Source: Mytilus californianus
Taxonomy: Eukaryota; Mollusca; Bivalvia; Mytilida; Mytilidae
NCBI RefSeq assembly: GCF_021869535.1
Contig: NW_026262734.1
Span: forward strand, 98,585,285 to 98,649,284
DNA length: 64,000 nt
Reading direction: 5' to 3'
A program made the translations under genes and the position numbers. Each line of letters starts with the position of its first letter. Within the stretch, counting starts at the first letter, position 1. Below, in pieces: positions 35,490-47,690 of this stretch. The notes under the pieces are model-generated. The model saw only the letters and a program-made list of their open reading frames with translations. It had not been told where the DNA came from and searched no databases.

Positions 35490-38400
35490 CATAATTCAGT
35501 TTTGAGATTATTTGATCACCTTGTTTTATTTTTATTTTAAAGGTGATATACATGGTATATATATATATGCATATACATATATATATATATTCACGGTTTT
35601 ATCTTTTCTTCTTGTTGAGTTATTGCCCTTTTTAATATCCAAAAGTGGTATTTCTAATGTGATTGAGTTATTTCCCTTTGAACAGAAATTGTTAATTATA
35701 TATATAAAGTTTGATTACACAAATTGTTTTTAAATAATTTTCACCTGTTATCAGATTACAAACCATATGGTAAATGTCTTATGACACAATTATAATTGGA
35801 GTGACAGATTTATTTGAAAATTTTCTGTTTCCTAAGTGCTGATGATTATAAGCTATATAGGACTGTATAAATATAGTAAGAAATTAATTGTTCATTTTTG
35901 GAAAATGACGCAGTCAATGTTCTTTTACCATTGACCAGACTTCCAAGCCGCTTTCCGAACTCGGTTCCGTATTTTATATACTTATGTACTATACATAATT
36001 TCATTCTTAACCTGTCCGTATGTTTATTGGTATGAAATGGTATTTTGGGCTATTCCTTTGGTATATTTTTCATATTTATACGAGCTTTCGCTTTTATGTG
36101 AATGTCTTTACAATCCGTAAAAAAATCAGAATATAAATAGATCCGTTTTGTCATGGTTTTGGCTTTTTTACATACCAATGACAACCAATCGCTAGACAAA
36201 ATAGTTCTTGAAAGAATGTCAACCTTTCTTGTCAGCTGAACTTTTAAATCATTAAAACAATAATACTCGGAATCATCTTGATATTCATACGAAAGACAAT
36301 GCTCTTTAATAAGATTTAAGAAGTTTTTAAGAATAAAAAATTAGTAATACGGTTATATCCACGCGGTGCGTATGTATTTTGTTTACAAAGTTATAGCTGC
36401 AGACATAGGTCAAATATCGCAGGGACCAGTTCGGCTTTTGCAGAAGTTTTTCTGTCAAAAAGACTTTTTTTCTTTCTGAATGCTTTCAAAGAATTAAAAG
36501 ATGCATAAACTTTCTGAAAGGAGTAGAAAGTGCTCAATAAATCATACCAAAAGTATTTAAGGAAAGTTTTACCCTTTCTCTGACAACATGGACAACGTGG
36601 TCTCGTCCATTTTTTTAAACATCTATGATTATTTCATTACTTTTTCGAGTTTACAACTAAACTGTCGAACCTGTATTGTTTTGAGAAAAGCATCCCCGTT
36701 GTCCATTACAAGCCCGTTTTTTACGATTACTTGTCCTTGCATCGCTATTTTCAAAATCGAATATTGGATAACTAAACGAAAAATAAATATAAAATATCGA
36801 GATTTGCCATCCATTTTTCAGTTACATTTAATTAAACATTATTTTAAAATCTATATTTACAGTGGATGGCTTGGATTAGGAATGGCATTCTAATGATACT
36901 TAAAAGACATGTCATTGGTGTAAACAGGAAATGCGTAAGGGAGACAATTTTGGTGGACAAAGTGCTTAAAACAGTATTGTCAAATCTTGTAAAATATTTC
37001 TGGTGGCAATATTTCAAATATTCATAAAAGTACCAAACACAAATTTTAAAGGTGGTTGTAATGTTTCAATTGGCAAACATTTCTATATTGATAATCCACC
37101 TTTAATAATAAAAAAAGACGCCTTAAAAAAAAGATTTTTATCATGTTCATCTTGAATATGATCAAATATGTTAGCCTTTTTTAAACATATCTTTAGTAAC
37201 ATTTTAGTACTTATGGAAAGAGTTATTCCATTTCTTCCTTTGATATTAAAGGATATACCAATTTTAGTTTGAAAAATTGTAATTTGATAGATGTAAATAA
37301 AAGTTAATAAATAAAATTCCAATTTTGTCATTGAAAACCTTCTTTAAATATGTGTCAGTAAATTATGAAGCTGTGAAGGATATATAACTAGTTTATAAGT
37401 CAAACAACTAAAAGTGAGAAAAAAATTTACCCACAGTGCTACATTTGGGGACGGGTGGTAATGAAATCAAATTATTTAGGTTATCTAAGCATTTAAATTT
37501 TTAAAGTTTAATAATAAAAATGTCACTTATTTGCATTTCTGTTAATGTACATGGCACATGTATAAAAAAATGCAGGTCATTTTCTATTTAATTTTATAAC
37601 TAAACATGGTAGTTGTAAATAAATGTAACATCAAATCGCAAACACAACACTTAAGGTGATATCGAAACAATCTAATATTGTGCGCTTACCAAAGCGCTAT
37701 ACAAAAAATCCTGAGGAGAACTCTGGATTGTATTGCTTTCAGAGTTATGTAATACACCTTTACTAAGAAAAGGTCTAGCTAGGACCTTATAAAAATGAGG
37801 CTATAATGATGTAAAATTACCATATTTTCAGTTACAGCTGCATTTTAACCGGATTTTCGAAGGAAATATCGGTTATTGATTTGGGGAAGTACGGCGGGCG
37901 GGCGGGCGGGCGGGCGGGCGGACGGGCGGGTGGCTTTTAAACAGTGTCTCTTCAATAACATGAAAACGCTGTAATGATTTTTTTTCAAATTTAGATATGT
38001 TGTTTCTCGCGACTAAATGAAGGTCAAGTTCAATTTTCACGATTATAGTATTTCTCCTTTTTGAGTTATTGCCATTTTTAATATTCAAAAGTGGTATTTT
38101 TAAATATTTTTCTCTTGTAATCATAAGCATATGGTAAATGTCTTATCTCACAATTATAATTGGAGTGACAGATTTATTTGAAAATTTTCTATTTCCTAAG
38201 TGGTGATGATTTTAAGCTATACTATTAGACATTTTGAAGTTAATTACATTACTATTCATTATATATGTAATGTTAGAGTACTATGTTAAACCATAGTTCT
38301 GTTCAAAGGGAAATAACCCTTCAGATTTGCAAGTATGATTTTCATTATTAATTAGATCTGGGAAATATCTTTGCATATGATAATAATTGGAGTGACAGAT

Positions 38401-39200
38401 TTATTTGAAAATTTTCTGTTTCCTGATAAGATCTGTAAGACTGTATATATAAAGTTTGAAATTTACTAGTAGGACTGTATAAATGAAGTTTGAAATTTAC
38501 TGTTCATTATTAGACACTTTGAAGATAATTACAGATAAGTTTTAAAGGTTTTTAAGAGATAAACATTTTGAAGTTAATTACATTACTAATAATTATATAT
38601 GTAATGTTAGAGTACTATGTTAAACTATAGTTCTGTTCAAAGGGAAATAATCCTTCAGATTTGCAAGTATGATTTTCATTATTAATTTTTCTTTTCTTTG
38701 GTAAATTGTTTGAAGAATTTTATGGTGTGTTTGTTATTTTGTAAAAACTAATTTTCTGAGAGATATATGTATATAATTGTTTTGTTGTGTCTGTTAATTT
38801 TAATTTTTACTTGATCCTGTTTGGGGTTCCAGATTTGAAAATTCATTTGATAATAATATATTATTTATAATTTAAAATTAAGATAAGATAAGTTGCAGAT
38901 ATATATTAGTATGTTACAAATGAAAGAAAAAATATTGGGAACTATCAACTATATATATAAAGTTTGATTACACTAAGTGATAAGATAACACACATCTGGT
39001 AATTGTCAATGCAATCACCCAATTATAATTGGAGTGACAGATTTATTAGAAAACTATTAATTATATTTGATTATAATTTAAAAATAAATATAACATCATA
39101 TCTAATTTTAGAGTCTATGGTTAAATCATATTTAATTTTAGATTTACATTATTGGTTCATGGAAAATAAAGTTTGAGTTATTTCCATTTGAACAGAAATG
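35490..39200. repeat. Region of reiterated dispersed blocks
   Basis: The block 'attataattggagtgacag' followed by 'atttatttgaaaattttct' occurs near 35790, 38155, 38385 and (partly) 39020. The block 'gttctgttcaaagggaaata' with 'ttcagatttgcaagtatgat' occurs near 38300 and 38630. 'aaagtttgattacac' occurs near 35705 and 38960. The copies are in direct orientation, indicating repeated local duplication. Between them (35850-37850) I see no supported gene; the ORFs at 36588-36893 and 37083-37331 have no recognisable content. Confidence 0.7.
37893..37933. repeat. (GGGC)n / (CGGG)n tract
   Basis: About nine tandem GGGC-type tetramers with one GGAC and one GGGT variant in a strongly AT-rich setting. 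The G-runs of three could fold into a quadruplex. Confidence 0.9.
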
Positions 39201-39779
39201 GTTTAACTAAGAAGTATTTTATCAAAAATTGAATTATTGGGGTTCTTTGGTATGCTGATTCTAGCAATGTACTTAGATTTTGGATATTGGACCATAATAG
39301 GTAAATGTTCAATTTCAAATTTTTCAGTTCTTTGACCACATTTATTTTGTGTCACAAACCCATGCTGTATCAAATGTTCAATCACAATCCAAATTCAGAG
39401 CTGTTTTAAGCTTAAATGTTGTGTCCATACTTGCTCAACTGTTCAGGGTTCGACCTCTTCAGGAAAATCCGGTTTGCTGTCTCTCTGACAGCCTCTTGTT
39501 TGCATTTGATATACATATACATATACATATATATATCATATATGTACATGTACATATAGAACAACACATGGGTTTAATTACCACCCAATGCATTAATACT
39601 AATAAGTGGCAGCAAATAGGGCAGATGGGCCTATATATGTGGTGTCCCCACATCTACTCTGTTGTTCCTAAGTCTCAAAATTCTGCTCGCTCTGGCTAAG
39701 TCCTCAACACCGTTCTTATCTAAGTATAGATCAGCAGCTCCTCTAATGATAAGTAATGTGTCGCTTTATGTATAGTCCA
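39200..39779. other. No gene; TA-rich simple repeat
   Basis: An (ATACAT)n/(TA)n run at 39508-39560. No supported coding sequence. Confidence 0.55.
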
Positions 39780-40015
39780 GTGGCTTGGATGGACAGTTGT
39801 CTCATTGGTACTCATACCACATCTTCTTATATCTATTATCTGACATAAGTCGAAAATAAACTGACAACGCCATGGCTAAAAAGGAAAAAGACCGACAGAC
39901 AAACAATAGTACAATAGACACAACATAGAAAACTAAAGACTGAGCAACAGGAACCCCACCAAAACCTGGGATGATCTCAGGTAAACCGATCCTGATCCAC
40001 ATGTGGTACCCGTTA
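39780..40015. repeat. Two repeat stubs: common repeat end and retroelement tail
   Basis: 39785-39838 is the inverted end of the common repeat ('cagttgtctcattggtac'). 39845-40015 is a tail of the 1690-type retroelement ('aagtcgaaaataaactgaca', 'gatcctgatccacatgtg'). Confidence 0.75.
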
Positions 40016-40017
40016 GA

Positions 40018-40470
40018 AACTTGTGCAACGTTGCCAATAAGTAAACTATTTGGGTAATTTTGGTATCAAATGAAAGCATAAGGACTTGTCATCACTGTAC
40101 AACCCTTGTTGAAATTTTATTTTGCATAATAACACAAATATTTGAAATTATAATTGGAGGGCACATTTGCCCTGTTGTGCAGATCAGAAGTACCTGTATT
40201 TGTACTAACAAACTTTCGGGGACCAGTGCACTCTTATATTTTTTTTTAACTTTTTTTTCAATTAACTTCCTTGAACCAATGCGCTTTTATATTCAATTAA
40301 AGATATGTTAATATTTCAGCACAAATCAGGATAAGGTATAGTTTTGTCATGAATTGACTGCCACTTTTTGTGAACTTAAGACAAAGTAGCCATTAATGCT
40401 TGAAAATTCTGAATTTAACATAGAAAGCAGAGGGCTATAAGTTAGTGGTTTTATTCCTACAACTGAAAGG
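40018..40470. repeat. Direct duplication, copy 1
   Basis: Aligns along its length with 41405-41815: 'ggcacatttgccctgttgt', 'tttgtactaacaaacttt', 'gctataagttagtggtt'. Diverged by many substitutions and indels. Confidence 0.8.
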
Positions 40471-41404
40471 CATGTGAAATTCAAATTTTAGAAATCATAA
40501 CCATTACAGTTCAAATTGGTCAAACTTTTTTTCATTCATCATGTTACATTCATTTTTTTTAATGAAACAATAAATTAAATGTTGGTTTCACCAACATGCT
40601 ACAATATAGGGTATTTCAATTTTTTAAGCATGCATACAGTTATGACTTAACCTGAAGTTTACATTTTTCCATTATTTAAGACTGAAATCTATGAAACATG
40701 TATATCATGACCAGTTTATAGTAAAAATATAGCTGTTGGTCAAATCATCTATGTGAGTTTCATGTTTTATTGTTTTTATTTGGTTTCGTAGTGTATCATT
40801 TAAGTCTAAGGAAATTGGTATTTTTTTATGAAGGAATTCCAAAATCTCAGTTAAAATACAATTTTCAGTCAGTTAAGGAATTAGCCCAGCTAAGAGATAT
40901 ATAAGTTGTTCTTATTGATCCATTTTTTACATAAAAGTATGGTTTTTACCAAAACACACTCCTTTTCTGTAGAAAAAAAGGGGGGACAAAAAATTCAACT
41001 ATGTTTTATGTTTGGACCACTATATGTATATTCATTTAAAAATCTCTGATACAAATAAGACACACAGGTGAGAAAATTGTTAATTGGGTAAATATTAACA
41101 AATAAGAACAAGTGATAATTGAAAAAGTCTCAAACTGGTCACTATTAGTATCCATATGGAGTTTTCTTTGTATTAGGCATCTGTTTCTATCGGTCCAATT
41201 TGAGGTTGAATTCAGTGAAATAGTGTTTCATCAAAAGCTTTATGTGTTTTTCTATGCTAAAAAATGGATCATAGAAGGAAATTAGGTAAAGCAGAAGTAT
41301 ATATATATATATATATCAAGTTTGGTGTTGTTATATGTATAGAACCACTAATTCGGGTCCTGTTAGAAAGAGTATACTAGATAGTAGTACAAGTTCTAGA
41401 CAAA
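40471..41404. other. No gene seen
   Basis: AT-rich sequence between the two duplicate blocks; (TA)n at 41301-41318. Confidence 0.5.
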
Positions 41405-41815
41405 ATAGTTTCTACGCATAGCTGTAACTTTGTGGATGAGTCAAATATTTGGGTATTTTTTTTTTTCAAATGAAAGCTTAAGGAATTGAAATCACTGTAC
41501 AATCCTTATTGAATGTTTATTTTGAATAATTAATGCAATTATAATTGGATGGCACATTTACCCTGTTGTTAAGATCAAAGGTACCAGTTTTTGTACTAAC
41601 AAACTTCCGGGAAACGGTGCGCTCTAATATGCAATTAAGGTATAAAGGTATGTTGAATTTTTCACCACAAGTCAGAAGAAGGTAAAGATTTGACATGAAG
41701 TGACTGTAACTTTATTTGAACTTTAAGCTATCAATGCTTGCAAATTCAGAATTCAACATAGAAATCATATTCTTACAGGGCTATGAATTAGTGGTTCAAT
41801 TCCATTACCGCAATT
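41405..41815. repeat. Direct duplication, copy 2
   Basis: Counterpart of 40018-40470, offset about 1.38 kb, same orientation ('ggcacatttaccctgttgt', 'gctatgaattagtggtt'). Confidence 0.8.
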
Positions 41816-42544
41816 TTGGATTTTTTTTTTTTATTTAGTTGTCAGTTTGCCTTGCCTTGAGCAATTATAATTTTACAAAGTAAAAACTTTGATGAGGGAT
41901 ACCTTTTGAAGAGTAAAGCAGTATCTTACAAAATTTAGGTCCGTCCGAACTAACTTTCCTTATGGATATGAAGTTTAACATTGGAAGTCAAATCTCAGTT
42001 ACTACTTTTTATCTCACAGTAAAAGAAGAACAGACATCTTGCAACTTTTGTAATGGAGTTTCTAAAACACGCCTTACACATGCAGGTCACATTAACATAA
42101 ATGTTTAAATTTATTGACTTCTGTTAAGTTTAATGTTCGTGTTCATATTTTCAGACACTTGGTAAACAAAAATCCTATAACTATTGGTAAGACTTCATTC
42201 GGTAAAGAGCAGCATATCCAAACACTATAAATAAAATGGTTCACTGACCTAAATAGGGCTGTTCAAATCCATGACACCTATTTGAATTAGGGTCGGATGC
42301 CTCTAAATGAATAAGGTAGCAACTTAAAAAACGTTAGACACGAGGGGCGTGGCCTACATTTTACACCTCATTGATTTGCATTGAGTGAAGGTCAAGGTTA
42401 ATCTCACAGATGCTAAAAACTATGTTGTGATCTATTCACACTCAGTTAAATTCTAATAACTTAATTATGTTATAATGTTATCAAGCTAATGTATTGAAAA
42501 GTAAACATAAATAACCACAGATAAACTATGTTACTGTGATATCC
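41816..42544. other. No gene seen
   Basis: AT-rich; may include the unseen 5' exon or promoter of the TRIM-like gene downstream, but nothing is recognisable. Confidence 0.4.
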
Positions 42545-42660
42545 TCTTATAGTTGATGTGTTTCCCTCAGTTTTAGTTTGTAACCCGGATTTGTTTTTTC
42601 TCAAATGATTTATGAATTTCGAACAGCGGTATACTACTGTTGCCTTTATTCACTCTGTAA
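42545..42660 (+). repeat. Interspersed repeat fragment
   Basis: 'cctcttatagttgatgtgtt', 'tccctcagtttta' and 'gtatactactgttgccttta' match 9510-9625. Confidence 0.75.
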
Positions 42661-43102
42661 TGGTCAAAGACCTATTGAATTTCTAAGGAGAGGCATATCT
42701 TTACAACATAAAATCATCTACTTCAATAAGTTTTGGTTCTGGACAGGGTTACTTATTTATGTCAGTTTCATTACCCGTTCTAGTTTGCTGATATTTTAAT
42801 ACTTGTAATAATTGTTCATTAAGTACTATCAATATAAATTAATCTCATTATGCATTTATATCTTTTGCTGAAATGCAATTCCACTGACCAATGTGTTGTA
42901 GTAAATCTCAATTTCTTTTTTTTTAAGTAAATGAATATCCAGATTTTTCAATATGTGATTTCAAAATACCGCTATTCAATAATACTTGGTAATTACATTG
43001 TTGTACAACTAATTAACATTTCGAAATTATTAAAAACGCTACATGAGGGACATTTAATGATTTTATATATTAAGATTAACACGCCGTAAATAACAAATTA
43101 GT

Positions 43103-43112
43103 TTTTTTCCAG
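43103..43112 (+). promoter_or_regulatory. Likely 3' splice acceptor upstream of the TRIM-like CDS
   Basis: TTTTTTTCCAG ends at 43112, ten bases before the start codon, and an in-frame TAA directly precedes the ATG. This suggests that the coding exon is preceded by at least one non-coding 5' exon, which I cannot locate. Confidence 0.6.
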
Positions 43113-43121
43113 ACTATTTAA

Positions 43122-44786
43122 ATGGCTACAGCGAGTTTTTGTGATCCATGCACTGAGGCCAATTCGTCAGTATCAGCAACAAAATATTGCTCCGACTGTG
43201 AAGAGCGACTTTGCCCAGACTGCGCTGAGTCACATACCCGTTTCAAGGCATTCAAGTCTCATCATGTTATCGATTTGTCGTCTGTCGATTCAAATATCCC
43301 TATATCTGCGAAAAAAATCTGCAACGTCCATCCAGATATGCTTTTGGATTACTACTGCAAAGATCATGATATCGTTTGCTGTAGAGCCTGCATTCCTAAA
43401 GACCACAGGAAATGTGAAAACGTTCTGCCATTAGAACATGCCTCGAAAGATGTCAAAAAGTCTGCATTGTTCACCGACATAATGGCGGACATAAATCATC
43501 TTATTACAACCTTAAATGATTTACACGATAACAGAGAATCGAACTTACAATCTCTGGCGCAAACTAAATCTGTAATGACCAAACAGATCCGTGAAGTCAA
43601 ATCTCGATTATTGAAACAAATAGATGATCTAGAACGCAATCTTCATGCCGAACTGTCATCTCTCCAACGTAAACACGAGATCGAAATCAGTAAACAAAAA
43701 GAGGAAATATCACAAGTTTTGGACAAATTAAAAGAAAACGAGAACGAAATTTATTTCCTGAAAGATTATGGATCTGATAGTCAGCTGTTTCTATGTTTGC
43801 ATCAACAAGTAATAAATAGTCAAAGTGCCGAAGAGAAAGTTCAGAAGCTTGTATCCAGGTCACAAGAAATCAATATAACATTCGATGAAAAGAAAGTTAT
43901 AACGATTGACTCTTTCGGATCACTGTTAGAGACTTTAAACTCGTGTCAAGTTCAATACATAACAAAGAAACTTCAGCAGGCCCAGATCAAGGTAGAAGCA
44001 ACAAAAACGATATTTGGATTCGAAAAGGATACGGAATTAAAACTTAAAACTGGGATTACATATGTTCTTAGAGATTTAGCAATCACAGATGATAATAAGC
44101 TGCTCCTTACAAATCATTCATTATCAGATCCGAAACTCTATGTCTATAGAGACTGTAAAGATTATGAAACCGAAATAACCTTTTCCGCTGCTCTATTTGG
44201 TGTTGCTGTGATACCTGGTACTGACTGTGCTATTGTTACACTTCCTGCCGAAAACTCTATTCAATTCATAAAGACTAAACAGATGACAACGAGCGACAAA
44301 GTTAACGTTGGATTAAGATGTTTCGGTATCACTGCTAGCCGCGATCGAATTTACATTAGTGGTCAAGGTGGTATTATCAAAACATTAGACATCAATGGAA
44401 CCGTTCTAAAATATATGCAACAAACATCCGAAAATCTTTACTTCATGCTATACGATGATAGTCATGACCACTTGATAGTTCGATATAACAACAAACTACT
44501 TTGTATCAAATTAGATGGAACTCATGTATACAGTAAGGACACTTCATCGGTAACAGGAGTAATTCTTGATAGACAAGGTTATGTTTATTTCGGGGGCTAT
44601 TACACACACAACATACAGAGAATGTCTTCAGATTGGACAAAATGCGAGACAATGCTGAACCGAGACGATGAAATTGACCATCCTTATGGAATGTGTTTAA
44701 ACAATGACTTCACAAAACTGTTTGTTATTAATAACGGTTGTAAATCTGTATTTGTGTATAAATGCAAAACATTGACAAATGAATAA
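43122..44786 (+). CDS. TRIM-like protein: two B-boxes, coiled coil, C-terminal propeller-like domain (no RING)
   Basis: An uninterrupted 554-residue frame and the only long intact gene here. A first B-box-like zinc module has C7, C10, C23, C26, C31, C34 and H38/H47. A second (B-box2) has C67, H70, C79, H82, C87, C90 and H95, with C98 in the usual last His position. Residues ~115-215 are heptad-rich and charged (coiled coil). From ~305 to 550, repeated short strands (GVAVIPGTD, IKTLDINGTVL, LCIKLDGTHVY, GVILDRQGYVYFGGY, MCLNNDFTKLFVINN) fit an NHL-like beta-propeller. No RING finger precedes the B-boxes and an in-frame TAA lies immediately upstream of the ATG, so ubiquitin-ligase activity should not be assumed. 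Such genes are hugely expanded in bivalves and similar to TRIM2/3/45/56/71-type proteins in annotation pipelines; the role is unknown and may be cytosolic scaffolding or immune-related. The coding region is one exon. Two relics of the family lie at 22070-23420 and 47165-47530. Confidence 0.92.
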   Translation: MATASFCDPCTEANSSVSATKYCSDCEERLCPDCAESHTRFKAFKSHHVIDLSSVDSNIPISAKKICNVHPDMLLDYYCKDHDIVCCRACIPKDHRKCENVLPLEHASKDVKKSALFTDIMADINHLITTLNDLHDNRESNLQSLAQTKSVMTKQIREVKSRLLKQIDDLERNLHAELSSLQRKHEIEISKQKEEISQVLDKLKENENEIYFLKDYGSDSQLFLCLHQQVINSQSAEEKVQKLVSRSQEINITFDEKKVITIDSFGSLLETLNSCQVQYITKKLQQAQIKVEATKTIFGFEKDTELKLKTGITYVLRDLAITDDNKLLLTNHSLSDPKLYVYRDCKDYETEITFSAALFGVAVIPGTDCAIVTLPAENSIQFIKTKQMTTSDKVNVGLRCFGITASRDRIYISGQGGIIKTLDINGTVLKYMQQTSENLYFMLYDDSHDHLIVRYNNKLLCIKLDGTHVYSKDTSSVTGVILDRQGYVYFGGYYTHNIQRMSSDWTKCETMLNRDDEIDHPYGMCLNNDFTKLFVINNGCKSVFVYKCKTLTNE

Positions 44787-44829
44787 CGAACTCGTGAATC
44801 TATACATTTCTTGTTTGTTATAATAGATG

Positions 44830-44835
44830 AATAAA
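44830..44835 (+). terminator. Poly(A) signal of the TRIM-like gene
   Basis: AATAAA 43 bases past the stop codon, followed by T-rich sequence; a plausible polyadenylation signal. Confidence 0.7.
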
Positions 44836-44839
44836 ACTA

Positions 44840-46974
44840 AATTGTTTAGTATTTCGCATTTTTCAAGTTACGTAACATTGCACATGATGTACACTTTGTT
44901 TTAAGATACAAATAAGTTTTTATTTAAACTCGCCCTGAACAATGCAGAAGTATATGAACGTCAGGGATCGTAATTTTTTTGTTTTGAAAATGTTCAAACC
45001 ATTCTGATTTTATCGCTAAGCCTTTAGAGATGTTATATTGCAGATAAGGATTTAAGCAACTTTGACATCAAATTTTATAAGAGAGTTTGCACTCTGTTTC
45101 AAATTAAATTAACGGTATCATTTTTTCAGCACCAGATTTACAGTTAGGATCCGACAGTACATTTTGCCAAATGCAGAAATAAGAAATCGAAAAAGTGATG
45201 ACGTCAACGTGACAGCATAGCACGAAAGATATGATCAAAAGTTATCCGGAAGGGCACGTACAGTCTTCAACTATTGCCTGATGTCTCAATCTAATTAAAA
45301 TATAGTTCTCAGATTTCGTTATACTCAAATGAGTGCTGATATGTAAGAGCAGGCGAGTTAATATAGGGTTGAATACATAAACAGATTGACTGATGTCTGT
45401 ACAATATTCCATGATCGTTAACGCACCAAGTCTATAAGACGTGAATACATTTTAGAAAGCAATCAGAAATCTATAATTAAGACCCAATTTTCCACACAAA
45501 AAAAAACAAAACATTAACTTATGACATACTTCATCTCCTAACGAGATCCCCGGCATTGGATACGCAAATTGAAATACAGGGAAAAAATATTTTAATTTTA
45601 ATAAAACTAATTAAGTAAATTTATTACTTATAAATACCCGGTATTACATCCTTGTTGGATTGTTATCTCATTGCATTCGTACCACATCTTCTTTTTTTAA
45701 TATTGAGGTTATTTATTTGATTTCGTTTTTACAAAGTGGACAGTTTTCACTAAACAACTGACATACTGCATGTAATTCCAAAACACAGATTTCCAACACA
45801 CAAAAGTAAGTTTTAATGAGATGTCAAAACATTATATATACAACCTTGAGCAATATGAGGAAATTGTATGTATGAACTACATGTATCCACCTGTTGCACA
45901 AATTGAAGCCTTGTTTCCATCTAACCTCTATTGTCATTGGCGCACTTGTGCTTTCGCTTATATATTACGACTAAGCGTTAGTTTTGCAAAGAACATGTAA
46001 ACATGGCTGCAACTTGTTGCAATTAGATTGATATGTGCAACGTTTGCATACGATAGATTGGACGAAGAGACAAATACAGTTAATATATTCTGGTCACCGT
46101 TGATATATCCATAGATAAACACCTAAAATTAAATGCACATGTAATTATTTAATGCAGCAAGGTGAAAGCGTATTCCAAGTGAAGGACAAAACACAATACG
46201 AGTGGTTTTGCTACTGGTGTTGAATAAAAGATAGATATTCGTCGCTAAAAACGGTTTAGGTTCAAAGAATGTTTGATCTATCGACTAACAAATGATGTAT
46301 GAAGATTCAAGACAGATAGTTGTCGCCCATGCAAAGCCTCGGTAAAAAGTTTCTATGATTTCTATATGGACGGAGCGCGGACATATAACGCCCTTCGCAA
46401 AGTCTAACAAGACTTAATTCAGACGCCAGAAAAAATCTCAAACTAGCAATAAATGTAATGGCCTATATGAATTAAAACTGAAGATAGAGATTAGAAAAGT
46501 CTCAATTAAAGAAACCTTCACACGCTAATAGTTAAGCATTTTTTATAATTACAACAATCATAACTTCTTTTATATGCATAGATATACTATGGAGTTATTC
46601 TTTTATTTCTTGGTAATTGTCATGAATTAAAGATCTATATTTGTAGATTAGAATTCCAATTGATTTTTATATAATAAGTTTCAAACGCAAATACAGTATT
46701 TATAAACAATAATAAAAACAAATATAATATGTGTTGGAACAACACGCCTAAACGAGAACAGCGAAGTTACGAATGAGAACAGCATTCATTGACGAGTGCA
46801 GCAAAGTGTTTAGTTTAATAAAAAAAAGAATTGTTGATTAATTGAAACATATAAAAAGTATTCAACAATCGTTTACTGTCCAGAAAAGACCACCATTAAG
46901 TGTTTCGTCTGATTCACTGTACGCTAAACATCCACGAAGTAAAATGTTGTTACAGTCCTAAACATATACACTAG
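44840..46974. other. No gene; one repeat stub
   Basis: 45640-45695 is the inverted end of the common interspersed repeat ('tcgtaccacatcttcttttt'). The remainder is AT-rich with no supported gene. Confidence 0.5.
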
Positions 46975-47100
46975 CTTTGATTGATTTTTGGTTGTTTTAC
47001 GTCCAGTGGCAAATATTTCATGCATGTTCAGGACGAGAACAAATTAACAATAAATACAATTGATAGGTCCTGTAATAGAGGCCGGCTGGATGAAGGTCGG
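46975..47100. repeat. SINE-tail-like fragment
   Basis: 'tgatttttggttgttttacg' with 'tccagtggcaaatatttcat' and 'gcatgttcaggacgagaac' resembles SINE tails of mussels; a related scrap occurs at 62990-63015 ('agtggcaaatatttcatgca'). Confidence 0.5.
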
Positions 47101-47164
47101 AAAAATTTAGACTACAACTAAAAAATGAGGGTAAATAGGATAGGAACAGAAATGTAGCCTTGCA

Positions 47165-47530
47165 ACTTGTTACAGATAGTGCTGCTGTTACACTACCTTA
47201 CTAGAATTTTAAAATTCATTATCACGAAGAAAATGACAAAGAGAGTTGAATTTGTCTGTTATGATATCACTGCTGGAAGTGATAGAACTTACTTTGGAGG
47301 TAAAGATAGTATTCTCAAACATAAGACAACAAGGTGAAAATTATAAAAACAAGAAGGAGTTTATTATACTTACTATATGATATTTTAAGTTGTTAGTGAA
47401 CGGTTGATTGTAATATGTCATAGCAAACTGATGTGTGTCTTCTTATGGAATAAAATGTGAGGAAATGCATGTCAAACGAAGACTTTCAATAATTTGTGCC
47501 GTATGAGATCTGTTTTAACAATGACTTAAC
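47165..47530 (+). pseudogene. Third TRIM-like relic, propeller part only
   Basis: Recognisable by collinear matches to the intact gene: AVTLP (as IVTLP), YDITAGSDRTYFGGKDSILK against FGITASRDRIYISGQGGIIK, and at the end 'tgttttaacaatgacttaac' against 'tgtttaaacaatgacttcac'. Frameshifts and stops are frequent and a large part is deleted. It is cut off at about 47533 by a copy of the common interspersed repeat. It lies 2.4 kb downstream of the intact gene in the same orientation, suggesting an old tandem duplicate. Confidence 0.75.
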
Positions 47531-47534
47531 AATA

Positions 47535-47690
47535 TAGAAAAGATGTGGTATGATTGCCAATGAGACAACTCTTCACAAGTGACCAAATGACACAGAAATT
47601 AACAACTAAAGGTCACCTTTCGGCCTTCAACAATGAGCAAAGTCCATACCGCATAGTCAGCTATAAAAGGCCCCGAAATGACAAATATTT
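47535..47690 (+). repeat. Common mussel interspersed repeat
   Basis: 'gaaaagatgtggtatgattg' to 'aaaggccccgaaatgacaaa'; abuts and truncates the TRIM-like relic. Confidence 0.85.

Noticed and set aside
36588..36893. 101-codon plus-strand ORF
   Set aside because: No domain, low-complexity hydrophobic composition, competing frame on the other strand, no splice or poly(A) context.
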